From the NCBI RefSeq assembly GCF_003001935.1, contig NZ_PVNG01000033.1:1-64000 (forward strand): a DNA stretch of 64,000 bases, read 5' to 3'. The notes under the pieces were generated by a model. That model did not search any database. It had not been told where the DNA came from and saw only the letters and a program-made list of their open reading frames with translations. Below, piece by piece: positions 18,849 through 28,874 of this stretch (position 1 is the stretch's first letter; every line of letters starts with the position of its first letter). The translations under genes and the position numbers were made by a program. Origin of the DNA: Nonomuraea fuscirosea. GTDB lineage: Bacteria > Actinomycetota > Actinomycetes > Streptosporangiales > Streptosporangiaceae.

Positions 18849-20282
18849 TTACGTGGTCCGGGGACGATGGTTGGCGCCGTGCGGACGTAGAGGTGACGTC
18901 CAGATCCAGATGGTGCTCAGAGCGATGCCCGCGGCGCAGATGAGGATGACAGGGCGCAAGCCGATGAGTTCGGCGACCAGACCGCCGGCGAGGCCGCCCA
19001 AGGCCAGTACGCCTTGGACGGCGAAGGTCATGGTGGCGTTGACCCGGCCACGGAGCTCCGGGGACGTCTCCCGGAGGATGATCGCACCCATGCAAGTGGC
19101 GAAGGCGACGACGATGCCGCCGGTGATCGTGCCTGTCAGGACGAGGATCGAGATCTTCCACCAAAGAGAGCCGTTCAGCAGACCCACCGTGAGGATCTCC
19201 ATGGGGAAGAAGATCACCGCGATGAGGAGGACGCGGTCCTCGCCATAGCGCTTGGACAGGCGGGCCGTTGCCCATGCGCCGAGCAGGCCGCCGGCGCCGC
19301 CCAGGGCGATGAGGACACCGATAAGGCTTTTGGGGATGTCAAGCGTGTTCAGCATGTAGAGCATGTAGACGGCCGTGTACGCCATGGCGAAGAAGTTGAT
19401 CGTGACGCCTGCTCCCAGGAGCGCGCGGAGCATGGGATGGGTGACGCTGGCCTTCAGGCCTTCCCTGACGTCCTGCCACATGCCTCGCGAGGTCGTGGCG
19501 GTGTTCTTCTCCGGGGTTCGGATGGAGCGGAGCAGTAGGGCCGAGGTCAGGAACGACAGAGCTTCCGCCAGTACGGCCAAGGGTGCCGTGAGGAGCTGCA
19601 CCAGGAGGCCTGCCAAGCCGGGACCGCTGACTGATGCGACGGAATACGAGGCGTGGAAGCCGGCCATCGCCTCGGTGCGCTGGGCCGTTGGGACTACGGC
19701 CGCGATGTGGGGGAAGTTCGCCGCTTTGAAGAGCACGCCGGCCGTACCGATCACGAGGGCCACGACGATCAGCCAGACGACGTTCAGTACGCCGAGCAAC
19801 CAGGCGATCGGGATCGTGACTGCGGCTGCACATGAGACGAGTTCGCAAGCGATCATCATCGGGCGATGACGGGTGAGCCGGTCGGCGATGGCGCCCGACT
19901 GGAGGCCGAACGCGAGAGCGGGCACCGAGGCGGCGGCGGTCAACATGCCCATCTGGGATGGGGAAGCGGTCAACAGGGTGACAGCGGTCAGTGGGATGGC
20001 CAGCTTCGACACTTCTGAGCCGGTGATGGAGATCGTTCGGGCGGTCCACAGCAGGCGATAGTCGCGTTGCTTTCTCAAGGGGGTTGGCAGGGGAGCAATC
20101 TCAGCGGTGGTCGGAGGGCTGGGTCGGCTAATGCCTGCTTCTCCGGTCTCGGCGCATCCGGAAGCCGTGGCGGGGGGGTCGGTGAGGTCAGCGATGCTAC
20201 TGGCCTCATGATGTCCAGGCTGATGCGAGTGGGGTTGGCGGGTAGGGGCGGCGTCGGCCAAACTGTGAAGGGAACGCTTCAT
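18849..20282 (-). CDS. MFS exporter (MFS_3 / macrolide-efflux-like)
   Basis: The frame is 477 residues. Transmembrane segments begin near residue 78 (LLWTARTISITGSEVSKLAIPLTA), with the MFS motif A equivalent GLQSGAIADRLTRHRPMM, and about 12 helices follow. The family exports antibiotics, siderophores or other small molecules. The first 65 residues are hydrophilic, and the ATG at 20282 lies inside the operator palindrome shared with the divergent ArsR-type gene. Either the transcript is leaderless or the real start is a later codon such as the TTG just before RKQRDYRLLW. Control by the divergent regulator is strongly suggested by the arrangement. Confidence 0.85.
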   Translation of the reverse strand: MKRSLHSLADAAPTRQPHSHQPGHHEASSIADLTDPPATASGCAETGEAGISRPSPPTTAEIAPLPTPLRKQRDYRLLWTARTISITGSEVSKLAIPLTAVTLLTASPSQMGMLTAAASVPALAFGLQSGAIADRLTRHRPMMIACELVSCAAAVTIPIAWLLGVLNVVWLIVVALVIGTAGVLFKAANFPHIAAVVPTAQRTEAMAGFHASYSVASVSGPGLAGLLVQLLTAPLAVLAEALSFLTSALLLRSIRTPEKNTATTSRGMWQDVREGLKASVTHPMLRALLGAGVTINFFAMAYTAVYMLYMLNTLDIPKSLIGVLIALGGAGGLLGAWATARLSKRYGEDRVLLIAVIFFPMEILTVGLLNGSLWWKISILVLTGTITGGIVVAFATCMGAIILRETSPELRGRVNATMTFAVQGVLALGGLAGGLVAELIGLRPVILICAAGIALSTIWIWTSPLRPHGANHRPRTT

Positions 20283-20308
20283 GATTATGAAGATATCCCT
20301 TCACAGTT
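20261..20308. promoter_or_regulatory. Operator palindrome between MFS and ArsR genes
   Basis: Perfect 13-bp arms AACTGTGAAGGGA (20261-20273) and TCCCTTCACAGTT (20296-20308) flank an inner palindrome CTTCATGATTATGAAG (20277-20292). A further half-site AATGCTTCACG follows at 20317. The element covers the first codons of the MFS frame and lies 43 bp before the ArsR-type ATG. It is the obvious binding site for the adjacent winged-helix repressor. Confidence 0.85.
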
Positions 20309-20351
20309 ATGAAAGCAATGCTTCACGTCCGATATTGAGTACCGTTGGCAC

Positions 20352-20975
20352 ATGACGCGGCACGGTGAAGGGCTCAGTGATCCCAAAGCGATGAGGGCGC
20401 TGGCTCATCCGGCGAGGTTGATGATCCTCAACAGGCTGAATGTGGAGGGCAGCGCCACCGCCACCGAGGTGGCGGAGATCGCGGGGATCACTCCCAGCGC
20501 CGCCAGTTATCACCTGCGGATGCTGGCCAAGTACGGGTTCGTGGAGGACGCACCGCCGAGGGGGGATGGCAGGGAGCGGCTCTGGAAGGCGGTGGGCAAG
20601 CCGGTCAGCGTGGGGGTGCTGCCTGATGATCAGCCTGATGTCCGGGAGGCCAAGGTCACGTTGATCACGGCGTTCCGCCGGGAGGCCAATGAGGAGGCTG
20701 AACGGGCGCTGGCGAACATCGATCAGGAGCCCGAGGAGTGGCGTGATGCGACCCTGTTCGGTCGTTACCGGATCAGGGTCGATGCCGAGGAGCTTGCCCA
20801 GTTGAACCGGGAGATCGGGAAGTTGATCGAACCTTTCGTGGTGCAGCGCCGGCGTGAAGGGGTCGCACCGAAGGGGGCCCGAGTGGCTGAGGCTCAGGTC
20901 AATCTGTTCCCGGTGGTCGCTAGGGCGGTGCCGGGGCTGCCCACCGAAGACCATGGTGCGGCTGGAGGTAAGTGA
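20352..20975 (+). CDS. ArsR-family winged-helix transcriptional regulator
   Basis: The 207-residue protein has an N-terminal winged helix: LSDPKAMRALAHPARLMILNRL, then TATEVAEIAGITPSAASYHLRMLAKYGFVEDA, the recognition helix of the ArsR type. No Cys-based metal site is visible. The C-terminal 120 residues (EREANEEAERALANID, then a YRIRVDAEELAQLNREIGKLIEPF helix) match the ligand or dimer domain of larger ArsR proteins next to drug exporters. It is divergent from the MFS gene with a long palindrome between them, so it probably represses both. Confidence 0.9.
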   Translation: MTRHGEGLSDPKAMRALAHPARLMILNRLNVEGSATATEVAEIAGITPSAASYHLRMLAKYGFVEDAPPRGDGRERLWKAVGKPVSVGVLPDDQPDVREAKVTLITAFRREANEEAERALANIDQEPEEWRDATLFGRYRIRVDAEELAQLNREIGKLIEPFVVQRRREGVAPKGARVAEAQVNLFPVVARAVPGLPTEDHGAAGGK

Positions 20976-21237
20976 GGTACGCGGCTTCGTGTGGGGTGTA
21001 AGGGGTGGGTGTGGGCTGTGGGTGTAAGAGGCGGGTGTGGGTGTAAGGGGTGGACGGTGCGCCTGGCTTCGGCAGAGCGTGGGGAATGCAGCGGGAATGG
21101 GTGAGTGTGGGCTTGATCCGCTTCAACGGGCATCCGAGATCAGGTGTGTTGCGACAAGCGCTAGAACCCGAGCGCCCGCTGGGTCCCTTTCAGATGCCGT
21201 TGACAAGGGGTTCGTCCGCGGAAGGGCGTCCATGACG

Positions 21238-21539
21238 GAGAGCATGGGAAGAAGGCGCGTCCTCGCCGTTCGTTCACGCCCGAGTTCAAGGCCGAGATCG
21301 TCGAGTTGTGCCTGCGTGGTGATCGCTCGGTTGGGCAGGTGGTCAAGGAGTTCGATCTGACCGAGACCGTGGTGCGGCAATGGGTGCGTCAGGCCGAGGT
21401 TGATGCCGGGCGGCGTGAGGGGCTGACCAGTAGCGAGCGGGAGGAGTTGGCGGCGCTGCGGCGGGAGACCCGGCGGCTGCGTGAGTATGTCGACGTTCTC
21501 AAGCGGGCGACGGTCTTCTTCGCCAAGGAGAACCGGTGA
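21238..21539 (+). pseudogene. IS3-family transposase OrfA remnant
   Basis: Translation in the right frame reads GKKARPRRSFTPEFKAEIVE, then LCLRGDRSVGQVVKEFDL and TETVVRQWVRQAEVDAG, ending in the leucine-zipper-like ELAALRRETRRLREYVDVLK, a typical IS3 OrfA. The natural ATG (21245-21250 region) is out of frame by one base with this sequence, as if one G had been lost in ATGGGAAGAAG, so the intact start is missing. A TTG at 21306 could start a truncated form. The stop overlaps the OrfB GTG (GTGA), as in functional IS3 elements. Confidence 0.8.
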
Positions 21540-21935
21540 GCGTGCATCCGTTCATCGAGGCTAAGCGTTCATTGAGGCGAAGAAGCGTTCATTGCGACGA
21601 AGAGGCGTTCATTGAGGCGGAGAAGCAGGGCGGTCACGGCGTCAAGCGGGCGTGTGAGTTGCTGGGAGTCTCCCGTGCTGCCTTTGACGCACGCCGCGAT
21701 GCCGCCCCTGGACCGCGCACGCCGCGATGCCGCCCCTGGACCGCGTGCTGTGCGGATGGCGAGCTGGCCGAATAGATCGCCCAGGTCCACGGGTGCTCCC
21801 CGGGACAGCAACGGCGCACCGCGGGTGTCTTCCACGGCGTCGTCCGGGATCTCGCGACGGTGGACGAGCGGAGCGCAGCTGCAGCGGGAGGGTGAGTGGC
21901 GCGGTCGGCGGCGGATGAGGTTGTTCCACTTTGAC
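21536..21935 (+). pseudogene. IS3-family transposase OrfB remnant
   Basis: The start MSVHPFIEA is followed after a disruption by EAEKQGGHGVKRACELLGVSRAAF, the N-terminus of IS3 OrfB. The sequence is damaged by a triplicated GCGTTCATTGAGGC-like segment (21567-21625), a tandem duplication of GCGATGCCGCCCCTGGACCG (21697 and 21727), an in-frame stop after DGELAE, and frameshifts. GAPRV and a trace of GRRRM can still be read in other frames. The catalytic rve domain is absent, so the element cannot move by itself. I could not identify terminal inverted repeats. Confidence 0.75.
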
Positions 21936-22322
21936 GACGCCAGGGTTGTGGGGTCAGGCAAGTGCGGCGGTCTCGTAGCGGCGGCGGGGGTTGATCGTCC
22001 GGGGGTGCTCGGAGAGGAGGGACGGGCTGAAAGTGGGGCGTTGACGGGTGGCTACCTGTGGTGATTGACGATCACATGTTGAGCGAGGGGCAAGCTGTCG
22101 CTTTCCGATTGTCCTGGTCGGAGTGACATTTCGTAAGAATTCGCTCTTTGGGCGGTTCGGCGCCGGGGTTCGCGGCAGTTCCGGGGCCCCGAGGCGTTCG
22201 ATCACTGTCGACTGATCGCGAGGCGGTCGGCTGGCCGGGGGCGTGCCATAGCTGCGTGGTTCGCACGTCGGGGAACGGGGTTGGGTCGGTTGTTGGAGGA
22301 AGGTGAAGGTCTGTAGGTGGGG
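21936..22322. other. 387-bp region without a recognised gene
   Basis: It follows the IS remnant and precedes the 3' end of the reductase gene. It contains a short lower-GC stretch (22100-22150, with TTTCGTAAGAATTCGCTC). The frames that are open here on the minus strand are antisense extensions of the neighbouring gene. Nothing else was recognised. Confidence 0.4.
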
Positions 22323-22901
22323 TCAGGCGTGCAGGGTGGGGCGGTAGATGAGTTCTTGGGTGTGGCTGTCGAGGGTTCTGCTCTCGATGAGTTCGAGGTC
22401 GAAGTCGGCCGCGCCTTGGAAGATCGGATCCAGTCCGGTCTGACCGGTGATCACTGGGAAGATGGTCACCTGGACGCGGTCGACCAGGCCGGCGGCCATC
22501 AGCGCCCGGTTCAGCGACAGGCTGCCGTGCGAGCGCAACGGCACCTCGGACTCCTCCTTCATCCGGGCGACGATGTCGACGGCGTCGCCGCTCACCAAGG
22601 TCGCGTCGCGCCAGTCGAGGGGGCCTTTCAGCGTGGTCGACACCACGGTCGCCGGCAGATTCGTCATGCGGGTCACCCAAGGGTCACGGACCTCGGACTC
22701 CTCGGTGCTCGTGGTCAGCATCTGTGTGAACGCCCGGAACGTGTTGGCCCCGAAGACCATCCGCTGCTCCTCCTCGTACAGGGAGAGGCGGTGGTCGAGC
22801 AGTTCGGGGCCTTGCTTGCCCCAGTAGCCGGTCCAGTCGCCACTGGCGGCACCGAAGCCGTCGAGGCTGGTCAAGACGTCGAAGGTGTAGGTGGCGGTCA
22901 T
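22323..22901 (-). CDS. RibD C-terminal / dihydrofolate-reductase-fold protein
   Basis: The 192-residue protein begins MTATYTFDVLTSLDGFGAASGDWTGYW and ends with DFDLELIESRTLDSHTQELIYRP, typical of the small stand-alone RibD_C/DHFR-like reductases of actinomycetes. The NADPH-binding segment is near RSHGSLSLNRALMAAGLVDRVQVTIFPVITG. The substrate is unknown. AGGAGG 7 bp upstream of the ATG at 22901 fixes the start, so the longer open frame is not used. It stands alone in the accessory segment. Confidence 0.9.
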   Translation of the reverse strand: MTATYTFDVLTSLDGFGAASGDWTGYWGKQGPELLDHRLSLYEEEQRMVFGANTFRAFTQMLTTSTEESEVRDPWVTRMTNLPATVVSTTLKGPLDWRDATLVSGDAVDIVARMKEESEVPLRSHGSLSLNRALMAAGLVDRVQVTIFPVITGQTGLDPIFQGAADFDLELIESRTLDSHTQELIYRPTLHA

Positions 22902-23389
22902 GATGGCCTCCTGCGGCGTGGGTGGTCGGTGTATGAAGACAGACCGGCGACCTGGGTGAAACTCATCGATGTTGGAGTCGCGCTCTTGTGGAGTCGCGCT
23001 GTCGTGAAGTTGCTGGAGTCGTGCAGTTCGGTGGCTCGCCGAGCGGATTGGCCGGCTGGCGGGGTTGAGTGTGGTCGTCGGAGGTTGGACGTAGCGGGGG
23101 CGGTTTCTGCTGGGGAGGTGGGGCGGGTTGTTGGTCGGCGGCAAGACCGTTGGATAAGGGGGCTGGGCAGGTGAGGAGGCAAGGCTTGAGCGCGGACAGG
23201 TGGTTGTGAAGGTGCATGTGGTGGGGTTATGGCGGGCTGGAGAAAGGGGCGGAGAACGATGCGCCGGCCGGTGACCCAGCCGAGCATGCGGTGGATCGCC
23301 GTGGCCAGGAACTCCGCGGCCAGGTGGTCGGGGTCGTCTAGGCTGCGCAGGTCGATCTCGACGGCGACCAGTGGCGGACGCTCCGTCAT
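22898..23389 (-). CDS. Doubtful small ORF, first 50 codons look protein-like
   Basis: From an ATG at 23389 the minus strand reads MTERPPLVAVEIDLRSLDDP then DHLAAEFLATAIHRMLGWVTG, a plausible folded segment with good codon bias. The rest (about residues 55-163) is Pro/Ser/Thr-rich and repetitive and may be non-coding. There is no clear ribosome-binding site. It may be the 5' remnant of a decayed gene. I do not recognise the family. Confidence 0.25.
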   Translation of the reverse strand: MTERPPLVAVEIDLRSLDDPDHLAAEFLATAIHRMLGWVTGRRIVLRPFLQPAITPPHAPSQPPVRAQALPPHLPSPLIQRSCRRPTTRPTSPAETAPATSNLRRPHSTPPAGQSARRATELHDSSNFTTARLHKSATPTSMSFTQVAGLSSYTDHPRRRRPS

Positions 23390-24135
23390 CCGCAGCCGGG
23401 GCGCGCCGAGTTCGGCCTTCGGCCGCAGGCGGTGACGATCAAGGGTTTGATTGGGCCTCTGTAGGTTCTGCTTAGACGTGTTAGGGCGGGTGAGGTGGCT
23501 GGACTGTGGGCAGGGGTGAGGGTCCGCGTGGATGTGTGGATGCGTAGGTGCCTGGGCGGGTGGTGTGGGTCGTGTGGGCGGTGCCGGCGGTGCGGGTCCT
23601 GTGGGTGAGGTGAGTCGTGTGACTTGTGGCAGGTGAGCGTTGTGGATGAGGGGTGTAGTGGGCAATGCGGGTCGAGTGGGTGAGGTGTGAGTGAAGTGGG
23701 CGGTGGGGGTTGTGTGGCTGGGGGAGTCGTGTGGCTTGTGTGGCGAGATGGGGCGTTATGGGTGGGGTGGGACGGGTGGAGTGGAGGTGCGGTGCTGTGG
23801 GTTGAGGCGGTGTGTGTGGCCGTGTGGTGGGGTGGTCGTTGTGATTGGCGTGGGTGATTTGGGGCTGGTGGGGTTGATGAGTGGTGGTGTGGCGGAGGGG
23901 CGGAATGTCTGGTTGACCGCAGACGGTCAGCCTGGGGTGGTGTGGGAGGTAGACTTTTCGGTGGCCTGTGACCACAGGCCGACTTCGCATGCCCCATTGC
24001 GGACCGCGCCATCGGTCCGGGCCATGTGCCCGGCGGGAGCGGGTTCGGGGCATCAGGGCGGCAGACAACGTGCTGCTGCGGCATAACCGAGAACCGCGCC
24101 CATCCGCAGGGCGCCAAGACCTGGAGGACCAGAAC
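23390..24135. other. G/T-rich spacer upstream of rpsB
   Basis: No gene is recognised. From 23500 to 23940 the plus strand is strongly G/T-rich, with repeated words such as GTGTGGCTTGTGTGG, GGTGAGGTGTGAGTG and GGTGAGGTGAGTCGTG. Several frames are open but read as low-complexity sequence. The last 200 bp hold two hairpins and the rpsB leader. Confidence 0.5.
23963..24033 (+). promoter_or_regulatory. Two hairpins in the rpsB leader
   Basis: Arms GGCCTGTG / CACAGGCC (23963-23980) and CCGGGC / GCCCGG (24017-24033) lie 100-170 bp before the rpsB ATG. S2 operons are often autoregulated by leader structures, but I cannot match this to a known motif. Confidence 0.35.
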
Positions 24136-25089
24136 ATGGCCCCCGTCGTCACCATGCGACAGCTGCTCGAGAGTGGCGTTCACTTCGGGCACCAGACCCG
24201 GCGCTGGAACCCGAAGATGAAGCGCTTCATCTTCACCGAGCGCAACGGCATTTACATCATCGACCTGCAGAAGTCTCTGTCGTACATCGACCGGGCCTAC
24301 GACTTCGTGAAGGAGACGGTCGCCCACGGCGGCACGATTCTCTTCATCGGCACGAAGAAGCAGGCTCAGGAGGCCATCTCCGAGCAGGCCGCGCGGGTCG
24401 GCATGCCGTACGTCAACCAGCGTTGGCTGGGTGGCATGCTCACCAACTTCTCCACCGTGCACAAGAGGCTGCAGCGTCTGAAGGAGCTCGAGGAGCTCGA
24501 CTTCGACAACGTCGCGGCCTCGGGGCTCACCAAGAAGGAGCTCCTGATGCGCCGTCGCGAGAAGGACAAGCTCGAGCGTACGCTCGGCGGCATCCGTGAC
24601 ATGGGTCGCGTGCCCAGCGCGGTGTGGGTCGTCGACACCAAGAAGGAGCACATCGCGATCAGTGAGGCCAAGAAGCTTGGCATCCCTGTCGTCGCGATCC
24701 TCGACACCAACTGCGACCCCGACGAGGTCGACTACCCGATCCCGGGCAACGACGACGCCATCCGCGCCGTCGGTCTGCTGACCAGGGTCGTCGCCGACGG
24801 TGTCGCGGCCGGTCTGATGGCTCGCTCCGGCGCCGCTCGCGGTGACGAGAAGCCGGCCGCCGCCGAGCCGCTGGCCGAGTGGGAGCGCGAGCTCATCGAG
24901 CAGGGCACCCCTGAGCGTGCGGCTGACGAGGCCGCGCCGGCTGAGCCGGCTGCTCCTGAGGCGGCCGCCGAGGAGGCTCCCGCTGCTGAGGCCGCTGCTC
25001 CCGAGGCCGTTGCCGCCGAGGCTGCTCCGGCCGAGGAGGCTCCGGCTGAGGCCGCCGCCGAGGGCGAGAACGCGCAGCCGCAGGCCTGA
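24136..25089 (+). CDS. rpsB: 30S ribosomal protein S2
   Basis: The 317-residue protein begins [20 protein letters not shown] and contains [43 protein letters not shown] and [23 protein letters not shown], the S2 family core (to about residue 240). A tail of about 75 residues, rich in Ala, Glu and Pro, follows. Such tails are common in actinobacterial S2. GGAGG at 24123-24127 fixes the ATG at 24136. A hairpin terminator follows, and tsf is unusually distant (1.35 kb). Confidence 0.98.
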   Translation: MAPVVTMRQLLESGVHFGHQTRRWNPKMKRFIFTERNGIYIIDLQKSLSYIDRAYDFVKETVAHGGTILFIGTKKQAQEAISEQAARVGMPYVNQRWLGGMLTNFSTVHKRLQRLKELEELDFDNVAASGLTKKELLMRRREKDKLERTLGGIRDMGRVPSAVWVVDTKKEHIAISEAKKLGIPVVAILDTNCDPDEVDYPIPGNDDAIRAVGLLTRVVADGVAAGLMARSGAARGDEKPAAAEPLAEWERELIEQGTPERAADEAAPAEPAAPEAAAEEAPAAEAAAPEAVAAEAAPAEEAPAEAAAEGENAQPQA

Positions 25090-25117
25090 GGCTGAGGCCG
25101 AAGCTGAGGCCTTGGTC

Positions 25118-25150
25118 AGGGCGGGGCACGACTTCTGACGTCCCCGCCCT
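25118..25150 (+). terminator. Hairpin terminator after rpsB
   Basis: Perfect 9-bp arms AGGGCGGGG / CCCCGCCCT with a 15-nt loop, followed by CTTCGGGG, 29 bp after the rpsB stop. It would separate rpsB from tsf transcription. Confidence 0.7.
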
Positions 25151-25385
25151 CTTCGGGGCACGCATGCGGGTTGGCAGGCGAAAGCTTCCGGCCTCTTGGA
25201 CGGACGGTTACCGGTCGGAAGGTCGGCAGGCGCCGGTCCGAGGCTGGGAGTGCCGGTCTGAGGTTGAGGCTGGGAGCGCCGGGCTGAGGCTGGAGTCCGC
25301 TAAGGCTGGATGTCAGCTAAGGCTGGATGTCGGCTGAGGGCCGGGCCAGGCCGGGTGTTGTGTCGGCTTGAGTTGGGCACCGGTC

Positions 25386-25640
25386 TAGCGCCGGGCGCTG
25401 GCTCAGGGGCGGACACTGGCCCAAGGTCAGGTGCTGGCTCAGGCCGGGACATCGACCCAAGGTCAAGTGTCGGCTTGAGGCCGGGACACCGGCTCAAGGT
25501 CAGGTGCCGGCTCAGGGGCGGACACCGGCCTAAGGTCAGGTGTCGGCTTGGAGTCGGGACATCAGTCCGAGGTCGGGTGCTGGCTTAGGGCCGGAACGTC
25601 GGCTTAGAGCCGGGTGCCGGCTTGGGGCAGGGAAACCCGC
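25386..25640. repeat. Degenerate tandem array, 36-37-bp unit
   Basis: About six or seven copies. Each begins AAGGTCAGGTGCTGGCTCA or near it, followed by GGCCGGGACACCGGCTC or variants. Copies start near 25386, 25423, 25459, 25496, 25532 and 25569. Confidence 0.8.
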
Positions 25641-25776
25641 TCGGAGTCGGGTGCTGGCTCAAGGTCGGATGTCGGCTTAAGGCCGGAGTGCTGGCTCAAG
25701 GTGGGGCACATCGGCTCCGAGTCGGGTGCCGGCTTAGGGCGGGCACTGGCTTTCAGGGTCGGTGTCGGTTCAAGGC

Positions 25777-25844
25777 CGGTGCCGGTTCGAAGCTGGTGTC
25801 GGTACGAGGTCGGTGCCGGTTCGAAGCTGGTGTCGGTACGAGGT
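25777..25844. repeat. Perfect 34-bp direct repeat, two copies
   Basis: Two identical adjacent 34-bp copies (25777-25810 and 25811-25844), each starting CGGTGCCGGTTCGAAGC and ending GGTACGAGGT. The perfect match points to a recent duplication. Confidence 0.95.
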
Positions 25845-26032
25845 CGGTTGGCTCAGGTTCTGCCGCTGGTAGAGCCGGGTTGGCTGAGCTTGGCCGCGGC
25901 TGCCGAAGCTGAGGTTGGCTGAAGTACAGGTCGGCCAGGGCTGAGGGTGCTGAAGCTGAGCGACTGATGGTGGTCGGTTCGCGCAGGGTCTGCAGTCGGC
26001 CAGAGTAGGTCGGTGCAGGTTGTGCGGTCGGC

Positions 26033-26221
26033 TGAGGTTGGTTCGCGCACGTTCTGCGTGATCAGCCGCGGTCGGTCCTGCACGTTCTGTGTGATCGGCC
26101 GTGGTCGGTTCCGCATGGATGTGTGGTCGGCCGAGGTTGGTTGCGCACGATGTGTGGTCGGCCGAGGTTGGTTGCGCACGTTCTGTGTGGTCGGCCGTGG
26201 TTGGTCGCGCAGGTTCTGTGG
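26033..26221. repeat. Degenerate tandem array, 31-34-bp unit
   Basis: Six copies of a unit beginning GTTGGTTGCGCACG and ending TGTGTGGTCGGCCG. Two neighbouring units near 26131 and 26162 are almost identical. Confidence 0.85.
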
Positions 26222-26438
26222 CTGATGTGAGGCGGTGCTGAGCTGAGGTGGTAAGCCGAGGCGAGGCTGGGCAGTATGCCGAGCGAAGCAGCAGCGAGGC
26301 CGGGCCGACCCGGGCCCCGAGTAAGGCAAGGCTCCCGTACGGCATACGCCTGCCGTACGAACAGAGGGTGGGAGGCCGGATCCCGGCACCTGCCCCATCC
26401 ACGATGACGACGACGAAATCCCACAAGGAAAAAGAGCA

Positions 26439-28116
<1,678 letters not shown>

Positions 28117-28159
28117 CGGAGCGAGCCCGAGACCGCCAGCTAGAAGACAGGGAGCCGCT

Positions 28160-28717
28160 GTGATCGACGAAACCCTCCTCGAAGCCGAGGAGAAGATGGA
28201 CAAGGCCGTTTCGGTCGCGAAGGAGGACTTCGCGAGCATCCGTACGGGCCGGGTCACCCCCTCGATGTTCAACAAGATCAACGCTGAGTACTACGGCACG
28301 CCGACGCCGATCCAGCAGTTGGCGTCGTTCCACGTGCCCGAGGCGCGCATGGTCATCATCCAGCCGTACGACAAGGGCTCGATGAGCGCGATCGAGCGGG
28401 CCATCCGCGACTCCGACCTCGGCGTCAACCCCACCGACGACGGTCAGGTGATCCGGGTGACGTTCCCCGAGCTGTCCGAGGAGCGTCGCAAGGAGTACAT
28501 CAAGGTCGCCAGGAACAAGGGCGAGCACGCCAAGGTGTCGGTACGCAACATCCGCCGCTCCGCCAAGGAAGTCCTCGACAAGATGATCAAGGACGGCGAG
28601 GCGGGCGAGGACGAGGTCCGGCGGGCTGAGAAGGAGCTCGACGATCTCACCCAGAAGCACGTCGCCCAGATCGACGAGCTGCTCAAGCACAAGGAAACCG
28701 AGCTGCTCGAAGTCTGA
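28160..28717 (+). CDS. frr: Ribosome recycling factor
   Basis: The 185-residue protein splits post-termination ribosomes together with EF-G. The three-helix bundle and beta domain are recognisable: [45 protein letters not shown] and [35 protein letters not shown]. Start GTG 28160 with ACAGGGA 7 bp upstream. The length is exactly that of the family. Confidence 0.98.
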   Translation: MIDETLLEAEEKMDKAVSVAKEDFASIRTGRVTPSMFNKINAEYYGTPTPIQQLASFHVPEARMVIIQPYDKGSMSAIERAIRDSDLGVNPTDDGQVIRVTFPELSEERRKEYIKVARNKGEHAKVSVRNIRRSAKEVLDKMIKDGEAGEDEVRRAEKELDDLTQKHVAQIDELLKHKETELLEV

Positions 28718-28722
28718 GCGGC

Positions 28723-28826
28723 GCGCCGCAGGGCGGACCACGTTCGCGACCGGCCGCCGCAGGGCGGACCGCGCCGGCGACGGGCCGCCGCAGGGCGGAC
28801 CGTGTTGGACGGGCCGCCGCAGCGTA
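28723..28826. repeat. 31-bp spaced repeats between frr and cdsA
   Basis: GCCGCCGCAGGGCGGACC or close variants occur at about 28723, 28753 and 28784, with a partial copy at 28812. Each copy can form a small hairpin (CCGC...GCGG). The 157-bp gap has no gene. Confidence 0.8.
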
Positions 28827-28874
28827 GCGGGTCTGCACTACGGCCCTCGCTTCGACGGCGGGGGCCGTGGGCTC

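Larger units (their letters stand above)
25151..26438. other. 1.29-kb repeat-filled spacer between rpsB and tsf
   Basis: rpsB and tsf are usually about 100 bp apart and co-transcribed. Here the gap is filled by three different tandem arrays (listed separately) plus single-copy G-rich sequence. On the minus strand the open frames read as short peptide repeats (for example TTADHTERA), which I take as a by-product of near-33-bp periodicity. The tsf promoter must lie in the last 200 bp but I cannot place it. Confidence 0.7.

Noticed and set aside
23386-25161. Minus-strand open frame of 591 codons over rpsB and upstream
   Set aside because: Shadow of rpsB joined to a G/T-rich tract that reads as Pro/Thr/His repeats.
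26033-26221. CRISPR-like or peptide-repeat coding array upstream of tsf
   Set aside because: Unit length varies from 31 to 34 bp, so no frame is kept, and the similarity is continuous without spacers.
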